Shown here piece by piece: positions 50,465 to 62,100 of a stretch of 64,000 nt of DNA. Position numbers and translations under genes: made by a program. This stretch comes from Lumbricus rubellus (lineage: Eukaryota > Annelida > Clitellata > Crassiclitellata > Lumbricidae), in the NCBI GenBank assembly GCA_945859605.1, contig OX243822.1:27217998-27281997 (forward strand), written 5' to 3'. The notes under the pieces are model-generated. The model made no database searches and was not told the origin of the DNA. It was given only the letters and a program-made list of their open reading frames with translations. The first letter of the stretch is position 1, and every line of letters begins with the position of its first letter.

Positions 50465-52601
50465 ACGGCGTGCAGGTTCCGCGCACGACGACGCAGGATG
50501 TTGTGAGTGAACGACGTTAAAAGATTCCCATTTTTGGCTAAAGGCCTTTTCTTTTATCGCCAAAAAGAGGGGGGGGGGAGTTCCTTTTATTCTTTAACGA
50601 GGCAAAATTTTATTGCGAGAGTATCATTTTTGCAGCAAGAGAAGGGCGCTTTATTTCAAATTGTGGAAAGAACTCTTTTCTTTTCTTTGGTAAAAAGGAA
50701 CCAATTCGTTTTATTGGAAAAAAAACCATTTTTCTTGTTGTGGAAAGTATTATTTTGTGAAAAAGAAACATTTTCCTTGCAAAAAGCACCATTTTTGTGA
50801 GCAGAAATGCAGTATCATTATTAGTTGTATAGGCCTAATGCTTCGTGTAAATCGGTTGATTAATCGCGTGGTTATTCGTGGTTAGCTGCATGAGATTCTT
50901 TTGTTAATCGTTTAATTAATCGCACAATTATTTGCGATTATTTGCATGCAAGCTTTGCTTTGATGAGTCAGTAAATAGGTCACGCTAAGTTTACATTCTG
51001 ATCGTTTTTGATATTGGTGCCAGAGCATGATTTTATGTGTATAGAGGACAGTCTCTCGTTGGTGGCTCTGTGCAAATTGAAGGCTTGAGATTGTATATTG
51101 ATGTCGTACGCTAAAATTGTGCTATAAATTCTTATGTGTCTCGTACATTTTATTGTGTCGAGCATTGTATGCTTATGCTTATAACAGTTAGTTATTTTTA
51201 TTATTACAAGCCGTGCCTGGCCTCTGTTTTTCTTTATTATTTTCAGCCGTGCCTGGCTATCATTTTTATTTTTGACTGATTGTTTTGCATAACTTCTCGC
51301 AATCATGGACATCGCTGCTAAAAAAAAAAAAGAAAAAAAAAGAGAAGGGGGTTGTTGCCACAACGGCACTTCGCACCCGAAACAGAAAAAAAGATAGAGA
51401 GAAGAAAAAAAAAGAGAAGAGAATGGGGGTTGTGCGCAAACGGCACATCGCACCCAAAACAAACCAAAAAAAAGAAGAAGGGGGTTGTGCGCAAACGGCA
51501 CATCGCACCCAAAACAAACAAAAAGAGTACGGGGGTTGTGCACGACTTGCACTTCGTACCCGAAGAGAAAACAAATATTGTGGATTGTGGACCACTATGT
51601 GGCACAATTTCATTCCAGGACTTAATTGTCCGGGTTTGCGAAACCCAAGGGTACTTTTCTGTTTAGTTTTGATCAATGAGTTTTATTTACATACATGTAT
51701 AGGCTACTGTGTCGTAACCGTATTTTGCGCTGATACGTGTACTGAGTTGCTTCACTGTATTATTGCATTGCATTGCCTCGCATTATATAATTATAGGCGC
51801 TGCAGGGACTTAATTGTCCGGATTTATGCAATCCAATAGGGTATTTTCTGTTCTATTTTGATCACGTGTGTCTCAGTTATTTTGTCACGCAGTCTGAGTT
51901 ATTATCTCGCTGTCTGATTTATTTGCTCAGGCGATTCCGGGACTTAACTGTCCGGCTTTGTGTGACCGATAGGTACTTCTGTTAAATTTTGATAATGCAG
52001 ACTAAACAACATACTGCATTATTATACGCGCTGTGCTAACGCTACCGGTTACTGAACTGTGTTAAAAGTATTCCTCGTGACTGGTTAATATTGTATGCGT
52101 TGTAATAATTAACCATTTCGTTACGTAGGCTTGATATCGCAGCCCGACTTATGGTTTGATGTGCACGTTGGGTCACGTGGTTCTGTAACGTTTCGCCGAC
52201 CTGCTGTTTGTTTATATAGTGACCAGCGTTATCTGTTATTACGTTGTTTCTATCAGGGAATGCATTATTTTACATGTGACGGTTTTAAAGGTGTATCGTC
52301 CCTGTAATGTTCATTACCTGCCCTGTGATTAACCATTGATTGTTATTATTTGTTTACGGGGCGCAACGAACATTAAAGTGCGCTACGTAAATGTACATTT
52401 TTAACTGTCTCGCTTGCCAGATTTAAGCGTCTAATATGTTTCATGCTGTAATGTTGTGCGCTTCAGGTCAAATTTTGACGGACTTTAATTATGGGCATAG
52501 GGGCCAATATGGGCCGTTTATTTTTTTGGCATGGCTCTTTCCTCCCTCAGTGCGGGGCACATCCTTTCCGAGGGGGCCTCGGATCATTCGTGGGGGGGAC
52601 G
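50465..52601 (+). other. 2.1-kb non-coding 3' internal region of the LTR element
   Basis: No env or other conserved frame. 51340-51560 holds repeats of GGGGTTGTGCGCAAACGGCA and CATCGCACCCAAAACAAA. Three later copies of GGGACTTAATTGTCCGG, able to form a GGAC/GTCC hairpin, lie at about 51617, 51806 and 51938, each followed by a TTTTCTGTT-TTTTGAT-like stretch. Function unknown; packaging or RNA stability roles are guesses. Confidence 0.7.
52590..52601 (+). other. Polypurine tract
   Basis: GTGGGGGGGACG directly before the 3' LTR, the expected place for plus-strand priming. Confidence 0.65.
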
Positions 52602-54497
52602 TGTTAAGATTTTTGCACTGAGGGATGGCTTGCCCTCATTATTGCTTGCCCCCATTATTTGCCGCTATTATTTGCTGCTGCTGCTTGCTGCTGGCTTGGC
52701 CGGCTCAGCCTGCTGGCCTGGCCGGCTCGGGCTCCGCCTCTCTAGCCCAGCCGGCTCGGGCTCCGCCTCTCTAGCCTAGCCGGTTTAGCTCAGCCGGCTC
52801 AGGCTCCGCCTCTTTAGCTCAGCCGGCTCAGGCTCCGCCTCTTTAGCCCAGCCGGCTCAGACTCCGCCTCTCTAGCCCAGCCGGCTCGGGCTCCGCCTCT
52901 CTAGCCTGGCCGGTTTAGCTCAGCCGGCTCAGGCTCCGCCTCTTTAGCCCAGCCGGCTCAGACTCCGCCTCTTTAGCTCAGCCGGCTCGGGCTCCGCCTC
53001 TCTAGCCCAGCCGGCTGGCTTAACCTCTGTCCAGCCTGCGCTGGTAGTGTATATAAGGAAGGTTGCTGCTCTTGCTCAGTGCAGACGAATGGCCTGGTGA
53101 AGAACGCCTAAACCGCGTAGTAGTCAGGCTAAATGATCTGGCTTGACGGACGGTAAAACGTTTGTTGAGTGATACTATTGTGAAGGGAGTAAAACCTGAA
53201 CCTGAGCCTTGAGCTTTGAACTCGGCCTCTTCGGGTATTCCTTCACTGGACTGAGGTGCGGCCCCCGACTACCGCAACCTAGCTGACGGACGAAGCTGCT
53301 ACGACGACGGTTCCACTCCGGGTGCTGCAGAGGCAGAGACGACGGTCCGTCGTGCTTGACGACGCCGGTTCGATTCCTGACCACCGCGGATCTGCTCCGA
53401 CCATTCACGCAGGGGGTCATTGCATAATTACGTAACGCCGAAAATGACCGTTTTAGACCCACCCACCCACCCTGTAACGCTTCATAACGTTTCCCTTGAC
53501 CCACCCACCCACCCTCCCCAGCGTTACGTAACTATTGTTACTAAAAATCAGTAGGGATTAGGTACATTATCGGCTTATACGAGCGCGTAATTATAATTCA
53601 TAATTTTTTCATAGTGAATTTAATATAGCCTATAAGCCCTATGACATAATTATGTGAATTATAGGCTAATTTGACAGTAGGCTAGGTCTACAATATACGG
53701 AATGTTTTATTCATATAAATGACAGTCGGTTAGGTTTTAAATCAATGTCACGAAGTTTAAATTCGTTCACATCATGTCTAAAGTGTCATTCGATGGTAAT
53801 TTAATATTCATTAATAATTTTTTTCAAGGCGTTACGTAACGTTCAGCTCTCCCCACCCACCGACCCCCGTAACGTTTCGTAACGTTTTCAATGACCCCAC
53901 CCACCCACCCTCGAGCGTTACGTAATTATGCAATGACCCCTAGGCTCTATTGCCTGCCGTGCTTGACGACGCCGGTTCGATTCCTGAACGCTTCGCATTC
54001 TACTCCTGGCGCTACGGAAGTCACTGGGACCTGCAACGACGGTTCGACTCCTAGCGTATCCGCGACGAATCTACCCCTAGCCTCGACGATTCGAAGCTGG
54101 CGCTACATAAACTGCTGCCTCGACGCACGGAAGCTGGCGCTACATAAACTGCTGCATCGACGCACGGAAGCTGGCGCTACATAAACTGCTGCATCGACGC
54201 ACGAACTCTGGCGCTACATAAACTGTTGCATCGGCGCACGAACTCTGATTCCAGCGTTGTAGAAATTGACACAAACAGTTCGTTCTCGAAGTGCTATAGC
54301 GATTGTGACGCAATAAATTACTTGTGCTGTGAACTCCACATGATCTTCGTGGTTTCTTCAATAAACGTGTTTAAGCCTAGCCGGCTAGTCCTTGGTCTAC
54401 AGCCAAGGCCGTACTGCGCGGACTGACTGAGGGTACCCTGACGACTGGGGTTGGTACTCGGCTCCTGGTGTTTTCGCCCAACCCCTGGTCCGCTACA
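52602..54497 (+). repeat. 3' LTR of Ty3/gypsy element, carrying a MITE
   Basis: Same start and end as the 5' LTR. The 531 extra bases are a MITE at 53411-53941. Outside it the only base difference I noticed is a C/T in GACTCC(C/T)AGCG (about 44930 against 54050). Such identity implies a recent insertion. Confidence 0.95.
53411..53941. mobile_element. MITE with GGGGTCATTGCATAATTACG ends, inside the 3' LTR
   Basis: The boundaries are exact because the 5' LTR gives the empty site (CACGC|AGGCTC). The ends are inverted repeats of about 25 bases. Subterminal CCACCCACCCACCCT and GTTACGTAACG motifs recur. The target duplication is ambiguous (at most AG or AGG). No coding. The superfamily is undecided. 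Confidence 0.85.
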
Positions 54498-54548
54498 GTA
54501 GTAGTAGTAGTAGTAGTAGTAGGAGTAGTAGTAGTAGTAGTAGTAGTA
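54498..54548. repeat. (TAG)n microsatellite, right of the LTR element
   Basis: Continuation of the 43755-44011 array, cut again by the MITE at 54549 and resuming as GTAGTAG at 55043. Confidence 0.9.
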
Positions 54549-55042
54549 GGGGCCGTCCATAAAGTACGTCACGCTCCAGGGGGAGGGGGTGTAAGAAAGT
54601 GTGACAGTTTGTGACAGGGGGGTCAGGCCATGTGTGACGTGACACATTTTTTAATGATGTGTATTACATGTATATAATTGTCCAGTCTAATTTTTGCAAT
54701 TTTTGTTTTCAAATTCAATCTACATTGAGTTACTGCTTCAATGAATAACTGTGACAACTGTTGACAATTAACTATTCTACTATTAAAGTCATTTTAATAA
54801 TGTGATAGTTCTTTTAAGTGGAAACTTTACAGTTTAATAGTGAAGTGTGTTTTAGATTAAATTTGAATAAGGTGTTAATTTAAAAAAATTCGAAAGTGTG
54901 ACGTTCTTTAGGGGGGGGGGGGAGTCCGAGAAAGTGTGACGTACTTCAGAAGGGGGGGGTCCGAGAAAGTGTGACAGTTTGTGACAGGGGGAGGGGGTTA
55001 AAAATGGTCAAAAATAGCGTGACGTGATTTATGGACGGCCCC
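54549..55042. mobile_element. MITE with GGGGCCGTCCATAAA ends (494 bp)
   Basis: The left end GGGGCCGTCCATAAAGTACG and the complement of the right end GGGGCCGTCCATAAATCACG are inverted repeats, flanked by GTA within the TAG array. Inside both ends are G-runs and GTGTGACAGTTTGTGACAGG. Similar GGGCCGTCCATAAA elements occur widely in invertebrates; a 3-bp duplication would fit PIF/Harbinger-like elements, but the TAG context makes it ambiguous. Confidence 0.8.
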
Positions 55043-58000
55043 GTAGTAGTTGCCGTTTAACGTCACTGTGTGGTAACAAAGGCCATTAGGGACGCCCTCC
55101 TCCTTTATCCAGGCTTGGGACTGACACTTGCAGACAATGCAGAGTGCAACCAATGGCGGAGTTTCTAAATGTGTGTAGAAACGTTTATTATTATTATCAT
55201 TATTGCATAGCAACATCTTGCGGCCACCAATCGCCGAACTAGGCATAAGTAGTATTCAGAGAATCCTATCTACGATTAAAATGCAATTACTTAAAATTAT
55301 AGCATCGTAAGACAGCGTTTCAGAGGTGTCTAAGATGACTGCTGTATCATTTGCTGTTTAACGAAAACTCGTGACCGTTCTTGTGCTACAGTAACAGACC
55401 GCAAACATAAAACCTATTTCGTTAGCAGGAGGTCAAAGTGATGCTCACAATTGCTGGCTATAGTTGCTGTTTAACGACAGAGTGTCATAACACAGTCTCG
55501 CCCTCCTCGTTCTTTCGGTTTGGGACTGGCACTGCTAAAATAGAGCTCGCTCTCTTGCTTGTCTTATAAAATGAATATCGCGCCTTCAAATTGTGTATTT
55601 ATTTTTAACAGCTCTCGTCGTTCTCAGCCGCATAGCATTGACAGCGACACTGAATAGTTATACGATAGGCGCTATATAAATCTATAAATATGGTGTCCAT
55701 AATAATAATTGTTCAAATATATCTTTTGTTTTCCAAAGACGTTTACTGCTATTTACTCTTAAATTTTTGTTTCATCTTGGTTGGACATGGAACGCCTCTG
55801 AGCAAATTTCTTCAAAGGGCGCTATATAAATTCTTGAAATGAATGAATGAATAGGTCACAAAACATTGAACTCTGGTCGCTGAATGGCGTCAAACATGGA
55901 CAACGCAATGTTTCCTTAAACACCTTTTTAATATTTATAAGATCGATTTTATAAATACTTATCGTGTTGCTCCGTTGCATATCCCATCGGCGATACATCT
56001 TCAATGTGTGGTAGGCGCAAAACGACCGTGGAACTCGCAAGATTAAACAAAACAATAGACAAAATTTATTCACTATTGTCAGAAACAGGTGACACTCACT
56101 TGGGTGCCATCGTCTTTTATGGACATTCCAAAAAGCTCTTTCGTTCTTTCTACGCTTTAACCGAGTGCGCTATATATATGGTCTTTTGTAAGAGATGCTG
56201 GTTCAACTCCCGACCAGGGTCGAAATTTGGTTTAAAAGAGCTACTCCTACGCCGTGTACCACAGCTAGTAATGATGCTAGTCGACCAATAGATGAATGGA
56301 TTGATGGATTTAAAATTTTAAAGCTTGGCGATAATAGCTTGCGATAATACAGAACGCTGTCGTCAACAGGAATTTGCTTGATATTTATCAGTTTTGTAAC
56401 ACCTTTAAAACGTGTTCAGAATACGCAATAAATTTAGCAGACATTTAATTATTATCGTTTGTTTTACAAAAGGTGGTTGTCAAGTACGGTATACATAATG
56501 TAATGGATCGACAAGAAATCCGACGAGATAATGGAAAATGAAAGGACTGAGGCAAATACTAAGAATTTCAGGGATGACTATAGAAGCAAAGGAACGGTCG
56601 GGGTCCTGAACAAATCAGCACATACAGGGTGGCTCAATAAAAATGTCCCACCGGATAAGATCCAATATCTTCGAAAATTACCAATTTTGCAAAGGAAATG
56701 AATTTCCAACAATCCTTGAAAGTTTCACTTAAAACTTTTCATGTTTGCAAACAGCTGTTCATACTTTCGATTCCGTTCTTTTCGCTCAAATTTCCGCAGA
56801 AATATGAACGCCATTTGTTGATTTCGATGTAAAATATTACGTCTTTTCAGTGTGACCTCAGAATTCCGTTTTACAGTTTTTTGTAAGGTATGATCGAAGT
56901 GTCCACTCCCTGCTTTAACACGAGTTTTAATTCTTCTTGTGAAGCTCAGAATAGCCTCGTTGATCGAGTCCTGCGGCAACTGATTCCAATTTAGCAGCAA
57001 GACTTCCTTCAGCTCTCCAACTGTCTCCGCCCATGGTTTCAATGGTGTATAGGTGCATCAGTAACTGTTTTACGTGAACTTGTGGCCGCTACTGCAATAG
57101 ATCGTTAAAGTTGAGCTCACTCCATTAGGAGGAGATCAAATGTGATGCTCGCAATTGTTAGATAGATGCTGTTAAACGATAAATTGAGTGTCGTAAAAAG
57201 TGTCGCTCTCCTCTTTCTCCAGGTATTGAAACTGTTACTGCTAAAATAGTTAAAATAAGTAACGATAATACTCCTCTGTCTCCAGGATTGGAACTGGTAC
57301 TGCTAAAATACAGCTCTCTCTCTCTCTCTTCTGCCTGAAATGGTTCGCGCACTTCTGCTTCACTAAGGGCCTTTTGCTCTAAGGTGAATATCGCACTTAC
57401 AAAGTTTTTTTTTTTAACAGCTCTCGTCGTTCGCAACAGTTAGAGCCTCTGAACAGCAATACGAGCAGCACTATAAACCTACATTATGATGTCTATTGTT
57501 CAAATACATCACTAAGTAAGTTTGCGAAGATCTAACTGCAAGATGCGGCCGCTGCTGCTGGGCCTATGATCGTACTATCAGTAAATAGTCAACGCTTAAT
57601 TTCTATATGCGGAAGATAATGCTTTAAAAGGGTATCTTAATTAAACACATACGGAAATTCATTGTCGTTTTTCGAACCTTAGCGCCGTTATAAATGGCAC
57701 TGAACCTCAATGGTCGTGTCAATAGAGGTCAAGAACCGGAACCCTCCTCTGGGAATGTACAGTCGAATTCGATTGGTAGGTCAATAAGTATGTTAAGTTA
57801 TTGACCAATTGCATGGCACAAAATTAGGTCATTTCTGTAATTGCAACATCCGAAACAAATGCCTATCGTATAATCGCCGAATTTCTAAAGCGCCACTCGA
57901 AAGCCAAGCGCGGGGCATCACCAGCCTACATGTATTTACGAGCGCTGCGTTTAGTCAAAAGAGTTGTCCGTAAGAGTGGTCCATGGTGATCCGGGAAGAT

Positions 58001-58203
58001 TGCATCGGCAAGTCGCTACAGAAGCTCATAAAGCAATGTCCATTATGGGTGAATTCCAATTCCAGCCGACTTCATTTTTTAGCTTAATTACCATTCAAAA
58101 ACAGGCACTCGACACGAAATTACTTAAAACGACCGTAGATCACAAAACATTGAACACTCTGGTCAATGAATATCGTCAAACATGGAACTGCAACGCCTTT
58201 TTT
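55043..58203. repeat. ~4-kb tandem unit, copies 3 and 4 (start), partial
   Basis: It begins with a reversed CAAGCCTGGATAAAGGAGG-family module whose (ACT)n tail abuts the TAG array. Then ATTATAGCATCGTAAGACAG (55300), a tail fragment (55785-55850), TGAATGGCGTCAAACATGG (55880), a decayed tRNA-like SINE (56165) and the GATGGATGGATTTAAAA landmark (56295). It is shortened relative to the other copies. A mariner fragment sits at 56625-57045. Confidence 0.6.
56625..57045 (-). pseudogene. Mariner-type transposase, C-terminal remnant
   Basis: The terminal CAGGGTGGC follows TA at the left. On the minus strand 57042-56725 encodes 105 residues including WAETVGELKEVLLLNWNQLP, QDSINEAILSFTRRIKTRV and GSGHFDHTL. 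That is the order found at the C-terminus of Tc1/mariner transposases. The catalytic domain and the other end are missing; unit sequence resumes at about 57045. Confidence 0.75.
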
Positions 58204-58282
58204 AAACACCTTTTTCATAGGTGCTCGATCGATCTTATAATTAAATTATAAGATCGATCGAGCACCTATTGAAAAGGTGTCT
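58204..58282. repeat. Inverted duplication at the 3' side of the L2-like LINE
   Basis: 58204-58242 and 58244-58282 are near-perfect reverse complements (core GGTGCTCGATCGATCTTATA). The outer arm is normal tandem-unit sequence (compare 41885-41930 and 63290-63330). Confidence 0.85.
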
Positions 58283-58289
58283 TCGTTCA

Positions 58290-59155
58290 TTCATTCATTA
58301 TTAGAATTTATATAGCGCCTCTTCAAGAAACTACTCAGAGGCGCTCCCAGCCCAGCCACGACCAAAGAAAAAAGATTTAAGAGACTTGAGAAATAAAGAT
58401 TGACTAGACAGGTGGAGGAAATGGAGGTTTGAGGGGAGGTCATTCCAGATTGACGGTCCCACAACCGAGAAGGCTCGGCGCTGTCTGGTAGCTAAGCGAG
58501 CCCGTGGAACAAGCAGTTGTCCCTTCGCAGCAGAGCGAAGGGCCCGACGCGCTTCAATGTCAGAGACAGGACGACAGAGGACGCGCAGATAAGATGGAGC
58601 ACAACCAAGAATACAACGAGAAACAAGGGCAGCAATGCGGTAATTGATGCGTTGGGCTATTGGCAGCCAATGCAGCACATCACGCATGTAAGCAGAGACA
58701 GGCGAAAATTTAGGAATTCGTCCGATGAGTCGAGCAGCAGAGCGTAGAACCCGATCTAACCGTCCCAGAACCCCAAGGGGAAGGCCAACAAGGATTGAGC
58801 AGCAATGGTCAATACGACTAGTTACAAAGGCGTGAACAAGCACAACTAGCGCATCATGAGAGAGAGAGCGAGCAATCACTCGGAGTTGACGAAGCTGATA
58901 ATAACAGCTTCGAGCGACAAGGTTAACATGCTGGGTGAGACTGAGTTCACAGTCAAGGGTGACACCCAGGTCACGGACCGTGGAAGAGAAAGTAACATCC
59001 GGAAACAGTTGAGCTAGCAGAGGCAGATCAATATTCTCAAGTTGCCGACGGCCGCCCAGTCTTGGCCTCGACTTATGAATGTAGGTGACCAGTCCTCCAC
59101 TCACCGTCTCATCTCGAGACATTTCTGAACTCAAAGTGTTTAAGAAATGAACCAA
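58290..59155 (-). mobile_element. 5'-truncated L2/CR1-type LINE 3' end
   Basis: It contains the C-terminal part of ORF2 followed by GGGAGCGCCTCTGAGTAG...TTGAAGAGGCGCTATATAAA and a (GAAT)n tail. Many SINEs and fragments in this window share that tail. Inverted copies of the surrounding tandem-unit sequence lie at both ends. Confidence 0.85.
58331..59155 (-). pseudogene. L2/CR1-type LINE ORF2, C-terminal 270 residues
   Basis: Recognisable order: VRDLGVTLDCELSLTQHVNL, CYYQLRQLRVIARSLSHDA, LVHAFVTSRIDHCCSILVGL, LDRVLRSAARLI, then VLHWLPIAQRINYRIA and PSIWNDLP near the end. This is the RT thumb and C-terminal region of CR1/L2-group LINEs. The first ~17 residues derive from inverted host sequence, not the LINE. 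The N-terminal endonuclease and RT catalytic core are absent. Confidence 0.88.
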
Positions 59156-59196
59156 TTTTGTTCATTTCTTAAAGACTTTGAGTTCAGAAATGTCTC
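59116..59196. repeat. Inverted duplication at the 5' side of the L2-like LINE
   Basis: 59116-59152 and 59160-59196 are reverse complements with one mismatch and a 7-base spacer. The outer arm starts GTTCATTTCTTAAA, matching normal unit sequence (GTTCATTCCTTAAA at 41948 and 63330). Confidence 0.85.
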
Positions 59197-62100
59197 GAAT
59201 TCTCAATTGAAATGCCATCGTCTTTTAGTGGTTTTTCAAAAAGTACGCTTTCCATGCATTTTTCGTCTCAGTCGGGGAACGCTAGGGTCCAGTTGTGGGG
59301 TGCTGGACTCTCAGCCGAGAGGTCGATGGTTCAAACCCCCCAAAGGTAGAAATTTGGTTCAAATGAGCTGCCTATACTTGTGCACCAGCCAACTCAGCTA
59401 CAATGAGTACACTGACTGTACACTGACGGTGAGAAGATGAGACGGCAAGGGAGAGGACTGGTCACCAGCATTCATATGCCGAGGCCAAGAACATGAAGGC
59501 GTCCAGAGGGATAATTACATTATCCATTGTTCAACAGCGGCGTGTGGCCTACGTCAGATAGGAACAAGCGACAACTATAATTATAGGGAAATAGAACTGC
59601 ACCATTGAACATCAAATTAAAAATATATAACTTGAAATTATTTTAGTTAGAACAGTTCCAGTCTTTCGCGATGTCCGATGGCTGTCATGGCCATTGACGT
59701 CACCCTCCTCATATACCAAGGCTTGGTTCTGGCAATACTGATAGCCGTAGTTTCATAATTTATATTATTAGGTATGGATCCAGTGTTTAACGACCTCTTA
59801 TAAGGCAACAACGGCCTTCAATTGGCTTAGAACCGTATACAGAACTCAGCTTTAAACAATTCGGACACGTCACGTGGCAAAAATAAGACGCAACAACCAA
59901 TAATGATATTATTTTATAAGTCGAGGAATGAATGGATGGGTGGATGGATAGATATAAAGTTTGTCGATAATAGCTTACGATAATACATAATACAAGGCCG
60001 TCAGTCGCTCGTGTCTCTACTGGCAACAATTAAAGACTGATTATTTTATATAAACTAAGTTCAATGTATTAAAGGTGTCTTAAAAACAACTTTTTGTTTA
60101 TTGTTTTAACACACTGTAGCCACCAGAGTTCAATGTTTGTGTGTTTTTTGTGCACTGCATGTCGGCAAAGGACTTTGGTGATCGTCGACTGCATGCATGC
60201 TCAGTGTATCGTCTTCTCTGTTCACCATCTTCATTACTTTTTGTTCTCGATTTCATCGTCGTCGTCGACATAATAATGATTTCGTTTTCTCTTTTCCTAT
60301 CGTCTCCCCATTTATCAAGACTTGGTACTGGCACCACGGATGGCCGTAGCTTTATATTAAGCATGGATAAGGAGTAGACAATAAAATGAACTACATGTAC
60401 ATGTATATTAGAGCCACAACGCAGACAAAACTTAGGCTATAACATTTAAACAATGCGTTTTGTTAACACGAGATAATTATTATAATTTATAATAATGTGG
60501 TCGACAAGGACCGTATAACGTTGACCCTTTCCACCTGACGATTTATGATTAATTCGAAACGCCTATGGTTGAATTTATAGCATCAGATGGAAGCGCTTTA
60601 CAGGTGTACAAGGCGACTTAAATAGGTCTATGTCTTTGATATCGATGCCGCCAACGCCGACTTAGTGTGGCCGCTTAATGAGGTGTCATGAACTATTTTT
60701 TAATTGCATAGCGACATCTTGCGGCCACGAAGCGGCGAGCTATACATAGGAAAAATGTTTGAAATACCTAATTTTGATCCTATCGCCTATTTTGATGCAG
60801 TTGCTGATTATTATAGCATCGTAAGAAAGTGTTTCAGAGGTGTATAAGACGATCACTGCATCGGAAACTGTTCAACGTGAAGTAATTATGGTCATGGGCG
60901 GAGTTTGGCTACCTTTTTTTTTTGGGGGGGGGGGGCTAAAAACTTTGGCGTTGGTTGAGCCGGAGACTCAGATTTTTTTCCTCGGCCCCCAAAAAGCTGA
61001 TGACCTCTTTAAAAGTCATTCGACTGAAGTTTCCCTCTTAAAAAACTCTTTTCACCGAATATATTATCTTGTCTATGTCTTCTTTGAGAGAGGGGGGGCC
61101 TAACTCATGGTAAAAAACGGTCTGGTCTTTCTTGAGGGCTTAACCCCTAATCTCTAATAAACTCCGCCAATGATTGTGACCGCTATTCTAACGTTGAACT
61201 AACTTCATTGTAAGGAGATCAAAGTTATGTTCGCAATTTATAGATAATTATAATTATTGCTGTTTAACGACATTGTGTCGTTACAAAGTCTCGCTCTCCT
61301 CTCTGTCCAGGCTTAAAACTGGCATTCCGAAAAAGGCTTGCGGTCTTTTGCTTCACTTAGGGCCTTAGGCTAAAAGGTGAATATCGCGCTTACAAAGTGT
61401 ATTTATTTTTAACAGCTCTCGTCGTTCGAAGTTGCCTAGTAATGTAGCGTTATATAAATACTTTAATGCCGTGAACCGAGTATGAATTGATTACTAGACA
61501 AATAAAGATCTGATTTCAAGAAGTCCAGTACTTTTGATAGAAATATAATATTGAACAATACTGTACATTCACAATTATGCAATAATCCTAACTACCTATT
61601 TGGCGCTTATTTAATTAGAATTATTATTTGGCTTAGCTGCGGTCGACAGATGAGTTTCTCAGAGCAACGTTCAGCAACTTGACAAACGGCCTTTCGATAA
61701 TTCTGTAGATTCTCGTAGAAAATGCAACCATGTGCTACGAATGACGATGAAGATGAATTCAGTTGAACAAACTTGATCCAGATCGAACCCAGTCGTCCAA
61801 GAAAGCATACACTTCACAACACCAGACGTCTCCACTCCAACTGATGATTAATGTCGCGGGTCCGCGAACATTAACTCTACCACCAACCGACAGAAGTGAA
61901 CCCAAAATCACCTTCCTTTTCCAATGACCAAAATGTCCAACTGTCAAACGATCAACTGTAGTTCCACACGAACGCTAAAGCTCCACAAATGAGACACTAG
62001 GTCGTAACCACGATCGCGAATGCAACAATCTGTTTTACAACGAGAATTGTTCGCCGGATTTCATCCCAGCAGTTGATATGAACTTTAAATGATCGCTTGT

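Noticed and set aside
50465..52601. A possible env gene after pol
   Set aside because: No long frame, signal peptide or membrane segment is present on the plus strand; the region is repeats.
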